From assembly GCF_001422245.1 (NCBI RefSeq), contig NZ_LMMM01000019.1:62001-126000 (forward strand): a stretch of DNA of 64,000 nt, given 5' to 3'. The stretch is from Rhizobium sp. Leaf262 (GTDB taxonomy: Bacteria; Pseudomonadota; Alphaproteobacteria; Rhizobiales; Rhizobiaceae). The translations under genes were made by a program, and so were the position numbers. Position 1 is the stretch's first letter. Each line of letters opens with the position of its first letter. Shown here in pieces: positions 40,697 to 49,215 of the stretch. The notes beneath the pieces were generated by a model. It had not been told where the DNA came from. It ran no database searches and saw only the letters and a list, made by a program, of their open reading frames with translations.

Positions 40697-41455
40697 ATGA
40701 TCATGTCGCCCAAGAAGCCGAATGGAACATCGACCACGCCCTGCGAGCAGTGTCCGCTGCATGGTCTCAAATATTTTCGCGATTTTTCGCCATTGGAACT
40801 GGATTTCGTCTCACGCTTCAAGACCGGTGAATTATCGGTGGAGCCGGGTGCCATCGTGCTCATGGAGGGCTCGCACAGCGCCCATCTCTACACGATTTTG
40901 CAGGGCTGGGGCTTTCGCTACAAGACGCTGGAAGACGGGCGTCGCCAAATCCTCAACTATCTGATGCCGGGCGATCTTGTCGGATTGCAGGGAACGGTCA
41001 TGGGCGAGATGCAGCATTCCGTAGAAGCTCTGTCGCCCGTCACGCTCTGCGTTTTCGAGCGCGGTCGCCTCAACAGCCTGTTTAGCGATCACCCATCGCT
41101 CGCCTACGACATCACTTGGATTGCCGCCAGTGAAGAGCGCATGCTGGACAGCCATCTGCTCAGCATCGGGCGACGCACCGCGCTCGAGCGGGCGGCCTAT
41201 CTGCTCGCCTTTCTCTACAACAAGGCGGTGCGGGTGGGACTTCTGGAGAAAGAGGGCGCCATTCCCGTGACGCAGCAGCATGTGGCCGACACGCTCGGCC
41301 TATCCATCGTGCACACCAACAAGACGTTGCGCAAACTGGCCGACAAGGGCCTGATTCGCTGGACGGACAAGGGCTGTATCGTGCTGGACTCAGCGGGACT
41401 GGAACAAAGTGCCAGTTGGGAGCCGGATTTGCGGGGTTCGCGGCCTTTTATTTAG
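40697..41455 (+). CDS. Crp/Fnr-family transcription regulator
   Basis: The 252-residue protein has a cyclic-nucleotide-binding-like fold (about 30-150, 'LMEGSHSAHLYTILQGWGFRYKTLEDGRRQILNYLMPGDLVGLQG') and a winged helix-turn-helix ('IPVTQQHVADTLGLSIVHTNKTLRKLADKGLI'). Near the N-terminus is 'CEQCPLHG' (C16, C19). Only these two clustered cysteines occur, fewer than in oxygen-sensing Fnr, so an iron-sulfur cluster is doubtful. The signal and targets are unknown. A perfect 19-base palindrome touches its stop codon. Confidence 0.9.
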   Translation: MIMSPKKPNGTSTTPCEQCPLHGLKYFRDFSPLELDFVSRFKTGELSVEPGAIVLMEGSHSAHLYTILQGWGFRYKTLEDGRRQILNYLMPGDLVGLQGTVMGEMQHSVEALSPVTLCVFERGRLNSLFSDHPSLAYDITWIAASEERMLDSHLLSIGRRTALERAAYLLAFLYNKAVRVGLLEKEGAIPVTQQHVADTLGLSIVHTNKTLRKLADKGLIRWTDKGCIVLDSAGLEQSASWEPDLRGSRPFI

Positions 41456-41473
41456 AATTACATGATGTAATTC
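41455..41473. promoter_or_regulatory. Perfect 19-base palindrome between the Crp/Fnr gene and the response regulator
   Basis: GAATTACATGATGTAATTC has 9-base arms around a central G. It begins at the last base of the regulator's stop codon, 128 bases before the response-regulator start. It is too short of GC and lacks a T-run, so it looks like an operator and not a terminator. The binding protein is unknown. Confidence 0.4.
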
Positions 41474-41601
41474 GGCACCCGTTTGGTATGTCTTTTTTAA
41501 ATGACGCAATTCAACCGATCTGCGATGTCATAGGAATTGGTTCCGTGAACGGTCATGGATTTTGATGCTGCATTATTTTCGCAGCGAGAGAAAGATAAAG
41601 T

Positions 41602-41958
41602 ATGTTGCCTCAACGGGTTCTCATCGTGGAGGACGAGTATCTGGTGGCCATGGATGTCGAGTCGTCTCTACAAGCCATGGGGGTCAAAACCATCGATATT
41701 GCGACCACGTTGCTTCAGGCCAAGGAATCGCTGCTGCGAGCCAAGCCTGATTGCGTTCTTCTGGACGTCAGCCTTTCCGACGGCATGAGCTACGAACTTG
41801 CGCGTCATTTGAGAGACTTCTCCATTCCCTTCGGTTTCGTCAGCGGTTACGGTGATACCAGTGGCTTTCCGCCCGACTTCGTCGATTCGCATCTTCTCGA
41901 CAAACCCTTCGGTGAAACGGAACTGCGAGCCTTCGTCACGCGCATCATGGCGCTATGA
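41602..41958 (+). CDS. Single-domain response regulator
   Basis: The 118-residue protein is a receiver domain only: acidic pair 'VEDEYL' (residues 9-14), phospho-acceptor D55 in 'DCVLLDVSLSDG', and the conserved lysine in 'LLDKPF'. The usual switch threonine/serine is at 'FGFVSGYG'. Such CheY-like proteins without output domain often partner HWE kinases in rhizobia; the kinase at 29050-31086 is the only one in the window. GAGAGAAAGATAAAGT precedes the ATG. Confidence 0.88.
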   Translation: MLPQRVLIVEDEYLVAMDVESSLQAMGVKTIDIATTLLQAKESLLRAKPDCVLLDVSLSDGMSYELARHLRDFSIPFGFVSGYGDTSGFPPDFVDSHLLDKPFGETELRAFVTRIMAL

Positions 41959-42024
41959 AAAACAAGCATCCTTGCGCGGGATCGGCTATAATGGCCTCTC
42001 ACCGGCGCAATGAGCGAACATTCC

Positions 42025-42765
42025 ATGCAGTGGCAGGACGATGCAATTATTCTGGGCGTGAAGCGTCACGGCGAGGCGAGTGTCATCGCCGAACTGATGA
42101 CGCGCACCCGCGGACGGCATCTCGGCCTCGTTCGTGCCGGACGCTCACGCAGCATGCAGCCGGTGCTCCAGCCGGGAAACCGGGTAGACGCGACATGGCG
42201 CGCACGCCTGCACGATCATCTGGGTGAATATCGCATTGAGCCACTGCGTCTTCGCGCCGCAGAGCTGATGGAAACGGCCACCGCCGTCTATGGCGTTCAG
42301 GCTATGGCGGCGCTGCTGCGGCTTTTGCCCGAGCGTGATCCCCATCCGCATCTGTTCGAAGCACTGGATGTCATTCTCGACAATCTTTCCGATCCGGCGG
42401 ATGCGGGCGAATTGTTCGTGCGGTTCGAGCTGGCTGTTCTCAACGATCTGGGTTTCGGGCTCGATCTGGATGAATGTGCAGCGACAGGTCTTCGCAAAGA
42501 CCTGATCTATGTTTCTCCAAAGACGGGCAGGGCAGTATCGCGAGGAGCTGGAGCGCCCTATGCGACGCGGATGCTGGCGCTGCCTGAGTTTTTGAGCAAG
42601 GAAAACTCGAAGGCGGCAGACAGCGAAAGCCTCGCTGCCGCGTTTCGCCTTACCGGCTATTTTCTCAACCGGCATGTCTATGAGCCGCGTGGTCTTAATG
42701 AAAATGCCACCCGCGACGGGTTCGTGCAGGCGGCATTGAAGGCCCTGAACAAGGTTTCGGTGTGA
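42025..42765 (+). CDS. recO: DNA repair protein RecO
   Basis: The 246-residue protein acts with RecF and RecR to load RecA on gaps. It has the N-terminal OB fold '[39 protein letters not shown]' and the helical C-terminal domain with '[12 protein letters not shown]' and '[23 protein letters not shown]'. The zinc-binding cysteines of some RecO proteins are not conserved here. The MQWQD start at 42025 is chosen because it is where the OB fold begins; an ATG at 42010 would add five residues. Confidence 0.93.
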   Translation: MQWQDDAIILGVKRHGEASVIAELMTRTRGRHLGLVRAGRSRSMQPVLQPGNRVDATWRARLHDHLGEYRIEPLRLRAAELMETATAVYGVQAMAALLRLLPERDPHPHLFEALDVILDNLSDPADAGELFVRFELAVLNDLGFGLDLDECAATGLRKDLIYVSPKTGRAVSRGAGAPYATRMLALPEFLSKENSKAADSESLAAAFRLTGYFLNRHVYEPRGLNENATRDGFVQAALKALNKVSV

Positions 42766-42766
42766 A

Positions 42767-44020
42767 TCAGGCCGCTGCCGGTCGCATGATGGCGCGTTCC
42801 TCGATTGGCCAGTGCACGATGGCGGCAAAAATGCCCATGGCGACGCCCAGCCACCAGACCAGATCGTAAGAGCCGAGCTTGTCATAGAGAAAGCCGCCCA
42901 GCCACACGCCGAGGAACGAGCCGATCTGGTGCGACAGGAAGACCACGCCGCCGAGCATGCCGAGATGGCGCGTGCCGAACATGATGGCGACCAGCCCATT
43001 CGTCGGCGGGACGGTGGAGAGCCACAGAACGCCCATGACGGCAGCAAAGATGATCACCGAAAGGGGTGATTGCGGCAGAAGCAGGAATGCCGAGACGGCA
43101 ATCGATCGCGCGATATAGATATAGGCGAGGAAGTACGGCTTCGAGTAACGCTGGGCGATGAGGCCGGCGGCGAGAGAGCCTGCAATGTTGAAAAAGCCGA
43201 TCAGCGCCATGGCGATGACGGCATAGCGTTTATCGATGCCGATATCGCCCAGATAGGCCGGAAAATGCGCGGTGATGAAGGCCACCTGAAAACCGCAGAC
43301 GAGAAAGCCGGTGGCAAGCAACAGATAGCTTTTGTGTCCAAGTGCCTCCCGCAATGCCTGTCCGGCTGTCTGCTGGAACTGTGCCTGAGATTGAGAGCCG
43401 GAGGTCGAGTTACCACGCAGAGGCCAAGCCAGAAGAGGCACGATCAACATCATCGCGCCCAGCCAGACAAGACTGTCCGACCATCCGAAAGTGGAGATCA
43501 GGCCTTGGCTGATGGGGGCGAAGACGAACATGCCAGCCGAGCCCGCTGCCGTGCCGATGCCGAAGGCCATGGTCCGCTGTTCGGGCGTGACATGCCGTGC
43601 GAAGGCCGAAAGAATGACGCTGAAGGACCCGGCAGCGACGCCAAGACCAACGAGAACACCGCCTCCAAGATGGAGCCAGAGAGGCGAGGTGCCGACCGAC
43701 ATGCACAGCAGGCCAGCGGCGTAGATAAAGCCCGAGAGGACGAGCACCCTGCCGGTGCCGTATTTATCCGCCAGAGCGCCGAACACGGGTTGGCCAAGAC
43801 CCCAGAACAGGTTCTGCAACGCCATGGCAAGGCCGAATGTCGAGCGGTCCCAACCGGTATCGGCCAGCATAGGCAACTGAAAAAAGCCCATGGCCGAGCG
43901 TGGGCCGAAGGTGAGCACGGCAATCAGCGAGCCAGCGGCGATGATGAGCCACGGCATTGGGCGGCTGGTGGAAGGGGCGGCTTGGGGCACGGGGATGATC
44001 TCCAGACAGGAAATGAACAT
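42767..44020 (-). CDS. Major facilitator superfamily transporter
   Basis: The 417-residue protein has about twelve hydrophobic segments and the MFS loop motif 'GALADKYGTGRVLVLSG' between helices 2 and 3. A second half begins near 'SYLLLATGFLVCGFQVAFITAHFPAYL'. That kind of sequence is typical of oxalate/monocarboxylate-like or related carriers, but the substrate cannot be assigned. The start at 44020 follows AAAGGTA; the longer frame to 44119 overlaps the divergent methyltransferase gene. It converges with recO, one base apart. Confidence 0.88.
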   Translation of the reverse strand: MFISCLEIIPVPQAAPSTSRPMPWLIIAAGSLIAVLTFGPRSAMGFFQLPMLADTGWDRSTFGLAMALQNLFWGLGQPVFGALADKYGTGRVLVLSGFIYAAGLLCMSVGTSPLWLHLGGGVLVGLGVAAGSFSVILSAFARHVTPEQRTMAFGIGTAAGSAGMFVFAPISQGLISTFGWSDSLVWLGAMMLIVPLLAWPLRGNSTSGSQSQAQFQQTAGQALREALGHKSYLLLATGFLVCGFQVAFITAHFPAYLGDIGIDKRYAVIAMALIGFFNIAGSLAAGLIAQRYSKPYFLAYIYIARSIAVSAFLLLPQSPLSVIIFAAVMGVLWLSTVPPTNGLVAIMFGTRHLGMLGGVVFLSHQIGSFLGVWLGGFLYDKLGSYDLVWWLGVAMGIFAAIVHWPIEERAIMRPAAA

Positions 44021-44105
44021 TACCTTTTGCCGAACTGTTTCGCCAACGACTTTTCTTGACGGGCATATCAAGGCTATTGATGAGAAATGGTGAGGAGACC
44101 GCGTG

Positions 44106-44840
44106 ATGAAACAGAACATCTATGACGATCCGGATTTCTTTTCCGGTTACAGCGCCATGCCACGTTCCGTCGGCGGGTTGGAGCAGGCAGGAGAGTGGCA
44201 TGAGCTGCGCGCGATGCTGCCGACATTCGCGAACCAGACTGTTCTGGATTTAGGCTGTGGCTTTGGCTGGCACTGCCGCTATGCCGAGACGCAGGGCGCA
44301 CGCCGGGTCATCGGCATCGATCTGTCAGAGAAGATGCTGGCGCGCGCAGCGCAAATCAATGGTGGTGAGAATATCGAATACCGTCTCGGCGCCATAGAGG
44401 ATATCGGCTTTCCGGCGCAGAGTTTCGATATCGTCCTCAGTTCGCTGGCGTTGCATTATGTTCGGGATCTGGATGCCACCTTCAAGATGGTCTTCGACGT
44501 GCTCAAACCTCAGGGTGCGTTTGTCTTCTCTATCGAACATCCCGTGTTCACCGCGCTGGAAAAGCAGGACTGGTACTATGGCAAGGACGGCAAAGTGCTG
44601 CACTGGCCGCTGGACAACTATCAACAGGAGGGCGAGCGTCACTCCAACTGGATGGCCGATGATGTCGTCAAATACCACCGAACGGTATCAAGTATCGTCA
44701 ATGGTGTGATCGACGCCGGTTTCGCGATTGAACAGCTGGCCGAACCCAAGGCCGATGCAGCCTTGATTGCACAGCGACCGGACATGGCAAATGAAAATCG
44801 CCGCCCGATCTTTCTGATGGTGGCGGCCAGAAAGCCCTGA
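44106..44840 (+). CDS. Class I SAM-dependent methyltransferase
   Basis: The 244-residue enzyme shows motif I 'VLDLGCGFGWHCRY', the acidic 'GIDLSEKML', motif II-like 'FDIVLSSLALHYV' and post-motif 'VLKPQGAFVFSIEHP'. This is the methyltransferase-11 type with the SxEHP variant. The substrate is unknown. GAGGAG lies before both GTG 44103 and ATG 44106. It is divergent from the MFS gene. Confidence 0.9.
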   Translation: MKQNIYDDPDFFSGYSAMPRSVGGLEQAGEWHELRAMLPTFANQTVLDLGCGFGWHCRYAETQGARRVIGIDLSEKMLARAAQINGGENIEYRLGAIEDIGFPAQSFDIVLSSLALHYVRDLDATFKMVFDVLKPQGAFVFSIEHPVFTALEKQDWYYGKDGKVLHWPLDNYQQEGERHSNWMADDVVKYHRTVSSIVNGVIDAGFAIEQLAEPKADAALIAQRPDMANENRRPIFLMVAARKP

Positions 44841-45698
44841 TCAGCCGCGCGTCTTCAGGGCCCAGCCGTCCGCACGGTGTTCCACCACCTGCGCGACATC
44901 GCCCACTGCAATACGGCCTTCGCCCGTGGGCGTCAGGTTCCAGCCGAACAGGACACCGGGAACGCGCCGGTCGGCGGACATGCGCAGACGTCCCATCGCT
45001 TTCATCGGAGATGGACCATCGCGGGAGCCGGTTTGTTGGTCCTGAGTGGTCATGATGCAGCGCGTGCAGGGTTTGACGAGGTCGAAGCGGATGCCATTGA
45101 TCTCAAGCGCCGCCCATCGATCTTCCACCCAGGCTTCGTCCGTGTCGAGTACGATATTGGGACGGAAACGCTCCATGCCGATCCGGCCTTCGCCATTGGC
45201 AGCCATGTTCTCGTTCAGCGCTGCGAGCGACGCTGTTGTTGTCAGCAGGATCTGATATCCGTCTGCAAAGGTTACGGGCGTTTCCGCACCTGCCCATTCC
45301 GGGCTGGCGATGCGGTGTGATTTTTCGTCGAACATCACCAGTTTCAACGTTCGTCCGAGCCAGCCGGACAATGTCTCGTTGACGTCCTCGTCAGCCACGG
45401 CAGCATCCACCACGGATTTCCAGACGGTGGCTTCGATACGCTGTTCGCACGGGCCAGCAAGGATATCGGCCTTGCCATCGATGGACAGGCGAAAGCCGGT
45501 TCCTTCGGCCTTGACGGTGATCTGTGCGATCTGCGGCAATTCACGCTGGGTGATGAAATGCCCGGAAGGGTCGACCAGCATGGCGCGCCGGTCTCCCGGC
45601 AGTCCTTCGGCTGAAATCGGGCTTTCAGATAAGGCGATGCCGCGGGCACTCTTGAGCGGGTAGATGTTGAGTTCGGTTATACGCATGTCGGGCCTCAT
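44841..45698 (-). CDS. MOSC-domain protein (YcbX-like)
   Basis: The 285-residue protein has an N-terminal beta-barrel ('ITELNIYPLKSARGIALSES') and a C-terminal MOSC domain, including 'MERFRPNIVLDTDEAWVEDRW' and 'FDLVKPCTRCIMTTQDQQTG'. The first cysteine in the latter is the likely molybdenum-cofactor ligand. YcbX-like proteins reduce N-hydroxylated compounds with the help of a flavin reductase. No reductase partner is fused (a 2Fe-2S domain is absent). The start overlaps the stop of the HD gene (ATGA); an ATG at 45686 is the alternative. Confidence 0.9.
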   Translation of the reverse strand: MRPDMRITELNIYPLKSARGIALSESPISAEGLPGDRRAMLVDPSGHFITQRELPQIAQITVKAEGTGFRLSIDGKADILAGPCEQRIEATVWKSVVDAAVADEDVNETLSGWLGRTLKLVMFDEKSHRIASPEWAGAETPVTFADGYQILLTTTASLAALNENMAANGEGRIGMERFRPNIVLDTDEAWVEDRWAALEINGIRFDLVKPCTRCIMTTQDQQTGSRDGPSPMKAMGRLRMSADRRVPGVLFGWNLTPTGEGRIAVGDVAQVVEHRADGWALKTRG

Positions 45699-46336
45699 AT
45701 CTCATCCAGAAACAGGTCGAGAACCTGTTTCAATCGCTGGTGCCGCTCGGCGGCGATCTGCCGCCCGGTCTGCGTGTTGAACCCATCCGCGAGCTTGAAA
45801 AGCTTGTTTTCGAAATGATCGATGGCAAACGCCCGGTCGTCCAGCGGTCGGTTTTTCGCCAGCGGATCTTCGGAATCATACAATGCGGAACCCAGCCGTC
45901 CCGCGATATAGAAGCAGCGCGCCGCACCCACCATGCCGATCGCATCCAGACGATCTGCGTCCTGAAGGATTTTCGCCTCCAGCGTCTGCGGTTCGAGGTT
46001 GGCCGAGAAGCTGTGCGTGAGGATTGCATGGGAAACGGCGTCGATATCCGCATCGACCCAGCCAAGTGCTGCAAGGATAGCGGACGCTTTTTCCGCCGCA
46101 AGCCGGGAGGCCTGAGACCTCAACGGTGAGTTCTTCTCCACCGCGACGCAGTCATGCAGCAATACGCTGGCGGCAAGAACAGGTCCGTTTCCGCCTTCTA
46201 TGGCGTGAATGCGCAGGCCATTGCGAAAGACGCGATGGATATGGGCCAGATCGTGCGAGCCGTCATCGCCTTCCGTCGCATGCGGTATCAATGTTTCGGC
46301 AAGCTGCTCAAACGGTGCGAAAGCCTCTGGCCGCAT
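45695..46336 (-). CDS. HD-domain metal-dependent phosphohydrolase
   Basis: The 213-residue protein has the HD metal-binding residues: 'GSHDLAHIHRVF' (first histidine), 'LAASVLLHDCVAVEKN' (HD pair), 'SHAILTHSFSA' and 'KILQDADRLDAIGMVGAARCF' (last aspartate). This is the YedJ-like uncharacterised HD group that acts on nucleotides or other phosphate esters. It is the first gene of a two-gene unit with the MOSC gene, as shown by the ATGA overlap. Confidence 0.9.
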   Translation of the reverse strand: MRPEAFAPFEQLAETLIPHATEGDDGSHDLAHIHRVFRNGLRIHAIEGGNGPVLAASVLLHDCVAVEKNSPLRSQASRLAAEKASAILAALGWVDADIDAVSHAILTHSFSANLEPQTLEAKILQDADRLDAIGMVGAARCFYIAGRLGSALYDSEDPLAKNRPLDDRAFAIDHFENKLFKLADGFNTQTGRQIAAERHQRLKQVLDLFLDEI

Positions 46337-46392
46337 GTGATTCCCCTCTGTCGTCGAGAGTGTTGTTTAGAGGGTGGGGCAGGGGTGTGCAA

Positions 46393-49170
46393 TCACCCCT
46401 GCGCTTCCTGCGGCTTGGGCCGGGCGGTGAGGATTTTCTGATAGAAAAGACCGATGCCGATCAGCACCACACCAAGACCGATGAAGGACAGGGCGCGCAG
46501 AACACCCTCCAGATTGCTCATGTCGATCAGGAAGGCCTTGGCAACTGCGAGAAACACAAGTGCCGCCGAGGCAAGACGCAGGCTCTTGGCATCGAAGCGG
46601 GAACCTAGCACCAGCAGCAGCACGCCGATGGCCAGCCAGACGACGGAGTAGCTATAGGTTTCGCCCTGAAGGAAGCCCTTCCAGTCGGCGATATTCTCGC
46701 CCTGCCAGAAGCGGCGGACCGACAGTGTCGCCCAGGCAAAGCCAAGCGCGGCACCACACAGCGCCAGAAGCGTCACATAGAGCTGAGGCCGTTTTCCGCG
46801 TGCGTACCAGGCAAGCCCACCATAGGCGAGGGCCGGCAGAAGATAGCCGATCAAAAGCAGGTTGATGACCGGCCAGGGGCCGGTGTTTTCGCCGGTGAAA
46901 TAAGGGTTGAGACCGATGAAATGCGCAACAAGAACGTTGAACATGGCCACGATACCGGCCAGCATCGAACCGTACCGGAAAACCGGGCTCGGGCTTTTCA
47001 GATCGAGCGTCATCAGAACTCCCGACATCCCGATGGTGAGCAGCGTATAGATGGACTGTTCGCCAAGCGTCGGCACGGTTTCGGTCAAGACACCGCCATT
47101 CATGGCATGACGCACGAGGATGGCCACGGCAAGAAGCGCCATGAGGCTGGCGACGGCCTGCAGAAAATTCTTCACGCGAAGGCCCGGCCAGTCGCGCAGC
47201 AACCAAGCTGAGGCTACCGCGAGCAGGGCCGGAATACCGTAGCCTGGCAGAAGTGCGTTGAAGACGGGCGTGGTGCCGAGGTTCTGGGGACCGACGATGG
47301 TGGGCTCCCAGGCAATGCGGCCGAGGACGAAGATGCAGGCAATCGCCATCGTCCATGGCAACGCTGCCCAACGGCTTTGACGCGTGGCGAGCACATAGCC
47401 GAAGCCGATGACGGGAATGAGAATGGTAGTGGCAAGCCCCGATGTCAGCGTATGCACGAGGAAGGTGAAGGCGAGAAACGAACCGATGGTCATGATATTG
47501 ATCGGCCATTCGAAGGCATCGTCACGCTTCAGGCTTAGCCTGTACGCGCTGCCGAGCAGAACGAGGCCGATGGAGAGACCATAAGCCGCGTGCAGCCAGT
47601 CCCGTCCCAGATTTCCGTATTCCACGAAGCTGATGATGCCGAGACCCAGGGGCACGGTTGAGGCTATGGCGGCCCACAGCGCACCGAAGGACGGATCATT
47701 GGCGCTTCTCCGGCGCACCGCTTCGGCACCGAACAGCAGGAACAGAATGCCCATGACGCGAATGACGGATGCCTGTATGCCGTTGTCGACGGGCGTGGCG
47801 GCCAAGGCCGTCACGCCGCCGCCGCCCAGCGCCGGAAGGAAATCGAGACCGATCTGCGCCATGAGGTTGGCGCAGCCGAGGGCTGCCAGTGCGGCGAAGA
47901 TGGCGGGCCATACGGCGTGGTTGCGTCCTGCGCCATAGGCAGCCAGCCCAAGGATCAGCACCGCCATTGGAAATGCCGGATGCATGGTCAACGCCGTTTC
48001 GATGACGGAAAACCAGACGGCAGGCAGAACGATGGCCATCGCAAGCGTCAGGTTCAGGACGATCGGCGGGCGGCCCATGAGTTTGGCGACGACAGGGAAA
48101 TAGCCGCCGGAGCGTGGGCCGTAGACGCTGAGTTCATTTGCATGCGTGGAATATTTTCCGGGCCAGATCCATATCGATCCGGCAATCATGGCCATGAGGC
48201 CGGCGATGACGGGTTCCGCCTTGATGATGTCGGTGAACGTCATGTAGCCGAGCGCCCAGAGGCCAAGCCCGATATTGGCAAGGGCCGGGACGATGTGCCA
48301 ACGCTGACTGCGCCCGGCAAGGGCGGTCGCAAGCCAGGATATGGTGAGAAAGACGAAAAGCGCCCAGATATTGGGTGTCTCGGTCGAGATCAGTGCTGGC
48401 GTGATCATGGAGCCGAACAGGCCAAGCCCGGCCAGTGCCTGCCCGTGCAACAGCGACAGCGCAAGTGTTGCCAGAGCCACGACCGCAAGGATGACGAACG
48501 CTGTCGTCGGCCCGATATAGTCGTAAATTCCGTAGGCGGCATAGACCACGCCAAACAGCGTCAGCGACCCTGCCGCCGTCAGAATGCCGGGGATCATTGC
48601 GTTGGCATAGGCAGCCTCGATGCCGGGAACAGCCTTGCGGCGGATCGCTTCGCCTGCCGCCATGAGCAGAAGGCCGAAGATCGCGGCCATTGCCAGTCGC
48701 ACGGCGGGGCTCAACAGGCCGCTTTCGATCGAATATTTGACGAGGAAGATACCACCGAGCGCCAGCGCCAGACCACCGGCCCACACCGCCCAGCGAGCAC
48801 CGAGCCTGCTTTCGAAACTTTCCTTCTCGCGGCTGAAAACCGGCAGAACCAGCGTCTGCGTGGCGTCATCTTCAGGGGCTGGCTCCCGCGCCGCTGCCTG
48901 TGCGGCGATCGGCAGTTCCGTCTCTTTCGCTTCGGGCTTCGCATCTGCTTGTGGAACGGGCGCTTCGGCCTCCGCATCGCCCTCTTTCGAGAGGGTGGTT
49001 GCAGGCACTGCCTCGGCCACCGTCACGGTGCCAGTGGCGATCTGCGCCTTCAGCGCCGTCAGTTCCTTTTCGACTGCATCCAGTCGCCGCGAGTTCTTGA
49101 TGCTTGCGTTGAGCGTGTAGAAGAAGGCAACGACGTAGCCGATGATCAGAAACAGCAGAAAAGATGTCAT
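46393..49170 (-). CDS. Large DUF2339 multi-spanning membrane protein
   Basis: The 925-residue protein begins with a membrane helix and short coiled coil ('SRRLDAVEKELTALKAQI'), followed by an alanine/glutamate-rich linker (about 45-110). Then come more than twenty hydrophobic segments, starting with 'ESRLGARWAVWAGGLALALGGIFLVKYSIESG', the DUF2339 hallmark. The family is widespread in proteobacteria and its function is unknown. It stands alone on its strand between the HD unit and the MhqO/MhqD-like gene. The 60-base gap before 49216 leaves little room for regulation. Confidence 0.9.
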   Translation of the reverse strand: MTSFLLFLIIGYVVAFFYTLNASIKNSRRLDAVEKELTALKAQIATGTVTVAEAVPATTLSKEGDAEAEAPVPQADAKPEAKETELPIAAQAAAREPAPEDDATQTLVLPVFSREKESFESRLGARWAVWAGGLALALGGIFLVKYSIESGLLSPAVRLAMAAIFGLLLMAAGEAIRRKAVPGIEAAYANAMIPGILTAAGSLTLFGVVYAAYGIYDYIGPTTAFVILAVVALATLALSLLHGQALAGLGLFGSMITPALISTETPNIWALFVFLTISWLATALAGRSQRWHIVPALANIGLGLWALGYMTFTDIIKAEPVIAGLMAMIAGSIWIWPGKYSTHANELSVYGPRSGGYFPVVAKLMGRPPIVLNLTLAMAIVLPAVWFSVIETALTMHPAFPMAVLILGLAAYGAGRNHAVWPAIFAALAALGCANLMAQIGLDFLPALGGGGVTALAATPVDNGIQASVIRVMGILFLLFGAEAVRRRSANDPSFGALWAAIASTVPLGLGIISFVEYGNLGRDWLHAAYGLSIGLVLLGSAYRLSLKRDDAFEWPINIMTIGSFLAFTFLVHTLTSGLATTILIPVIGFGYVLATRQSRWAALPWTMAIACIFVLGRIAWEPTIVGPQNLGTTPVFNALLPGYGIPALLAVASAWLLRDWPGLRVKNFLQAVASLMALLAVAILVRHAMNGGVLTETVPTLGEQSIYTLLTIGMSGVLMTLDLKSPSPVFRYGSMLAGIVAMFNVLVAHFIGLNPYFTGENTGPWPVINLLLIGYLLPALAYGGLAWYARGKRPQLYVTLLALCGAALGFAWATLSVRRFWQGENIADWKGFLQGETYSYSVVWLAIGVLLLVLGSRFDAKSLRLASAALVFLAVAKAFLIDMSNLEGVLRALSFIGLGVVLIGIGLFYQKILTARPKPQEAQG

Positions 49171-49215
49171 AAGGACCTCGAATATGATCCTGTTTTTTAA
49201 GCCTTTTTCCGCCGC

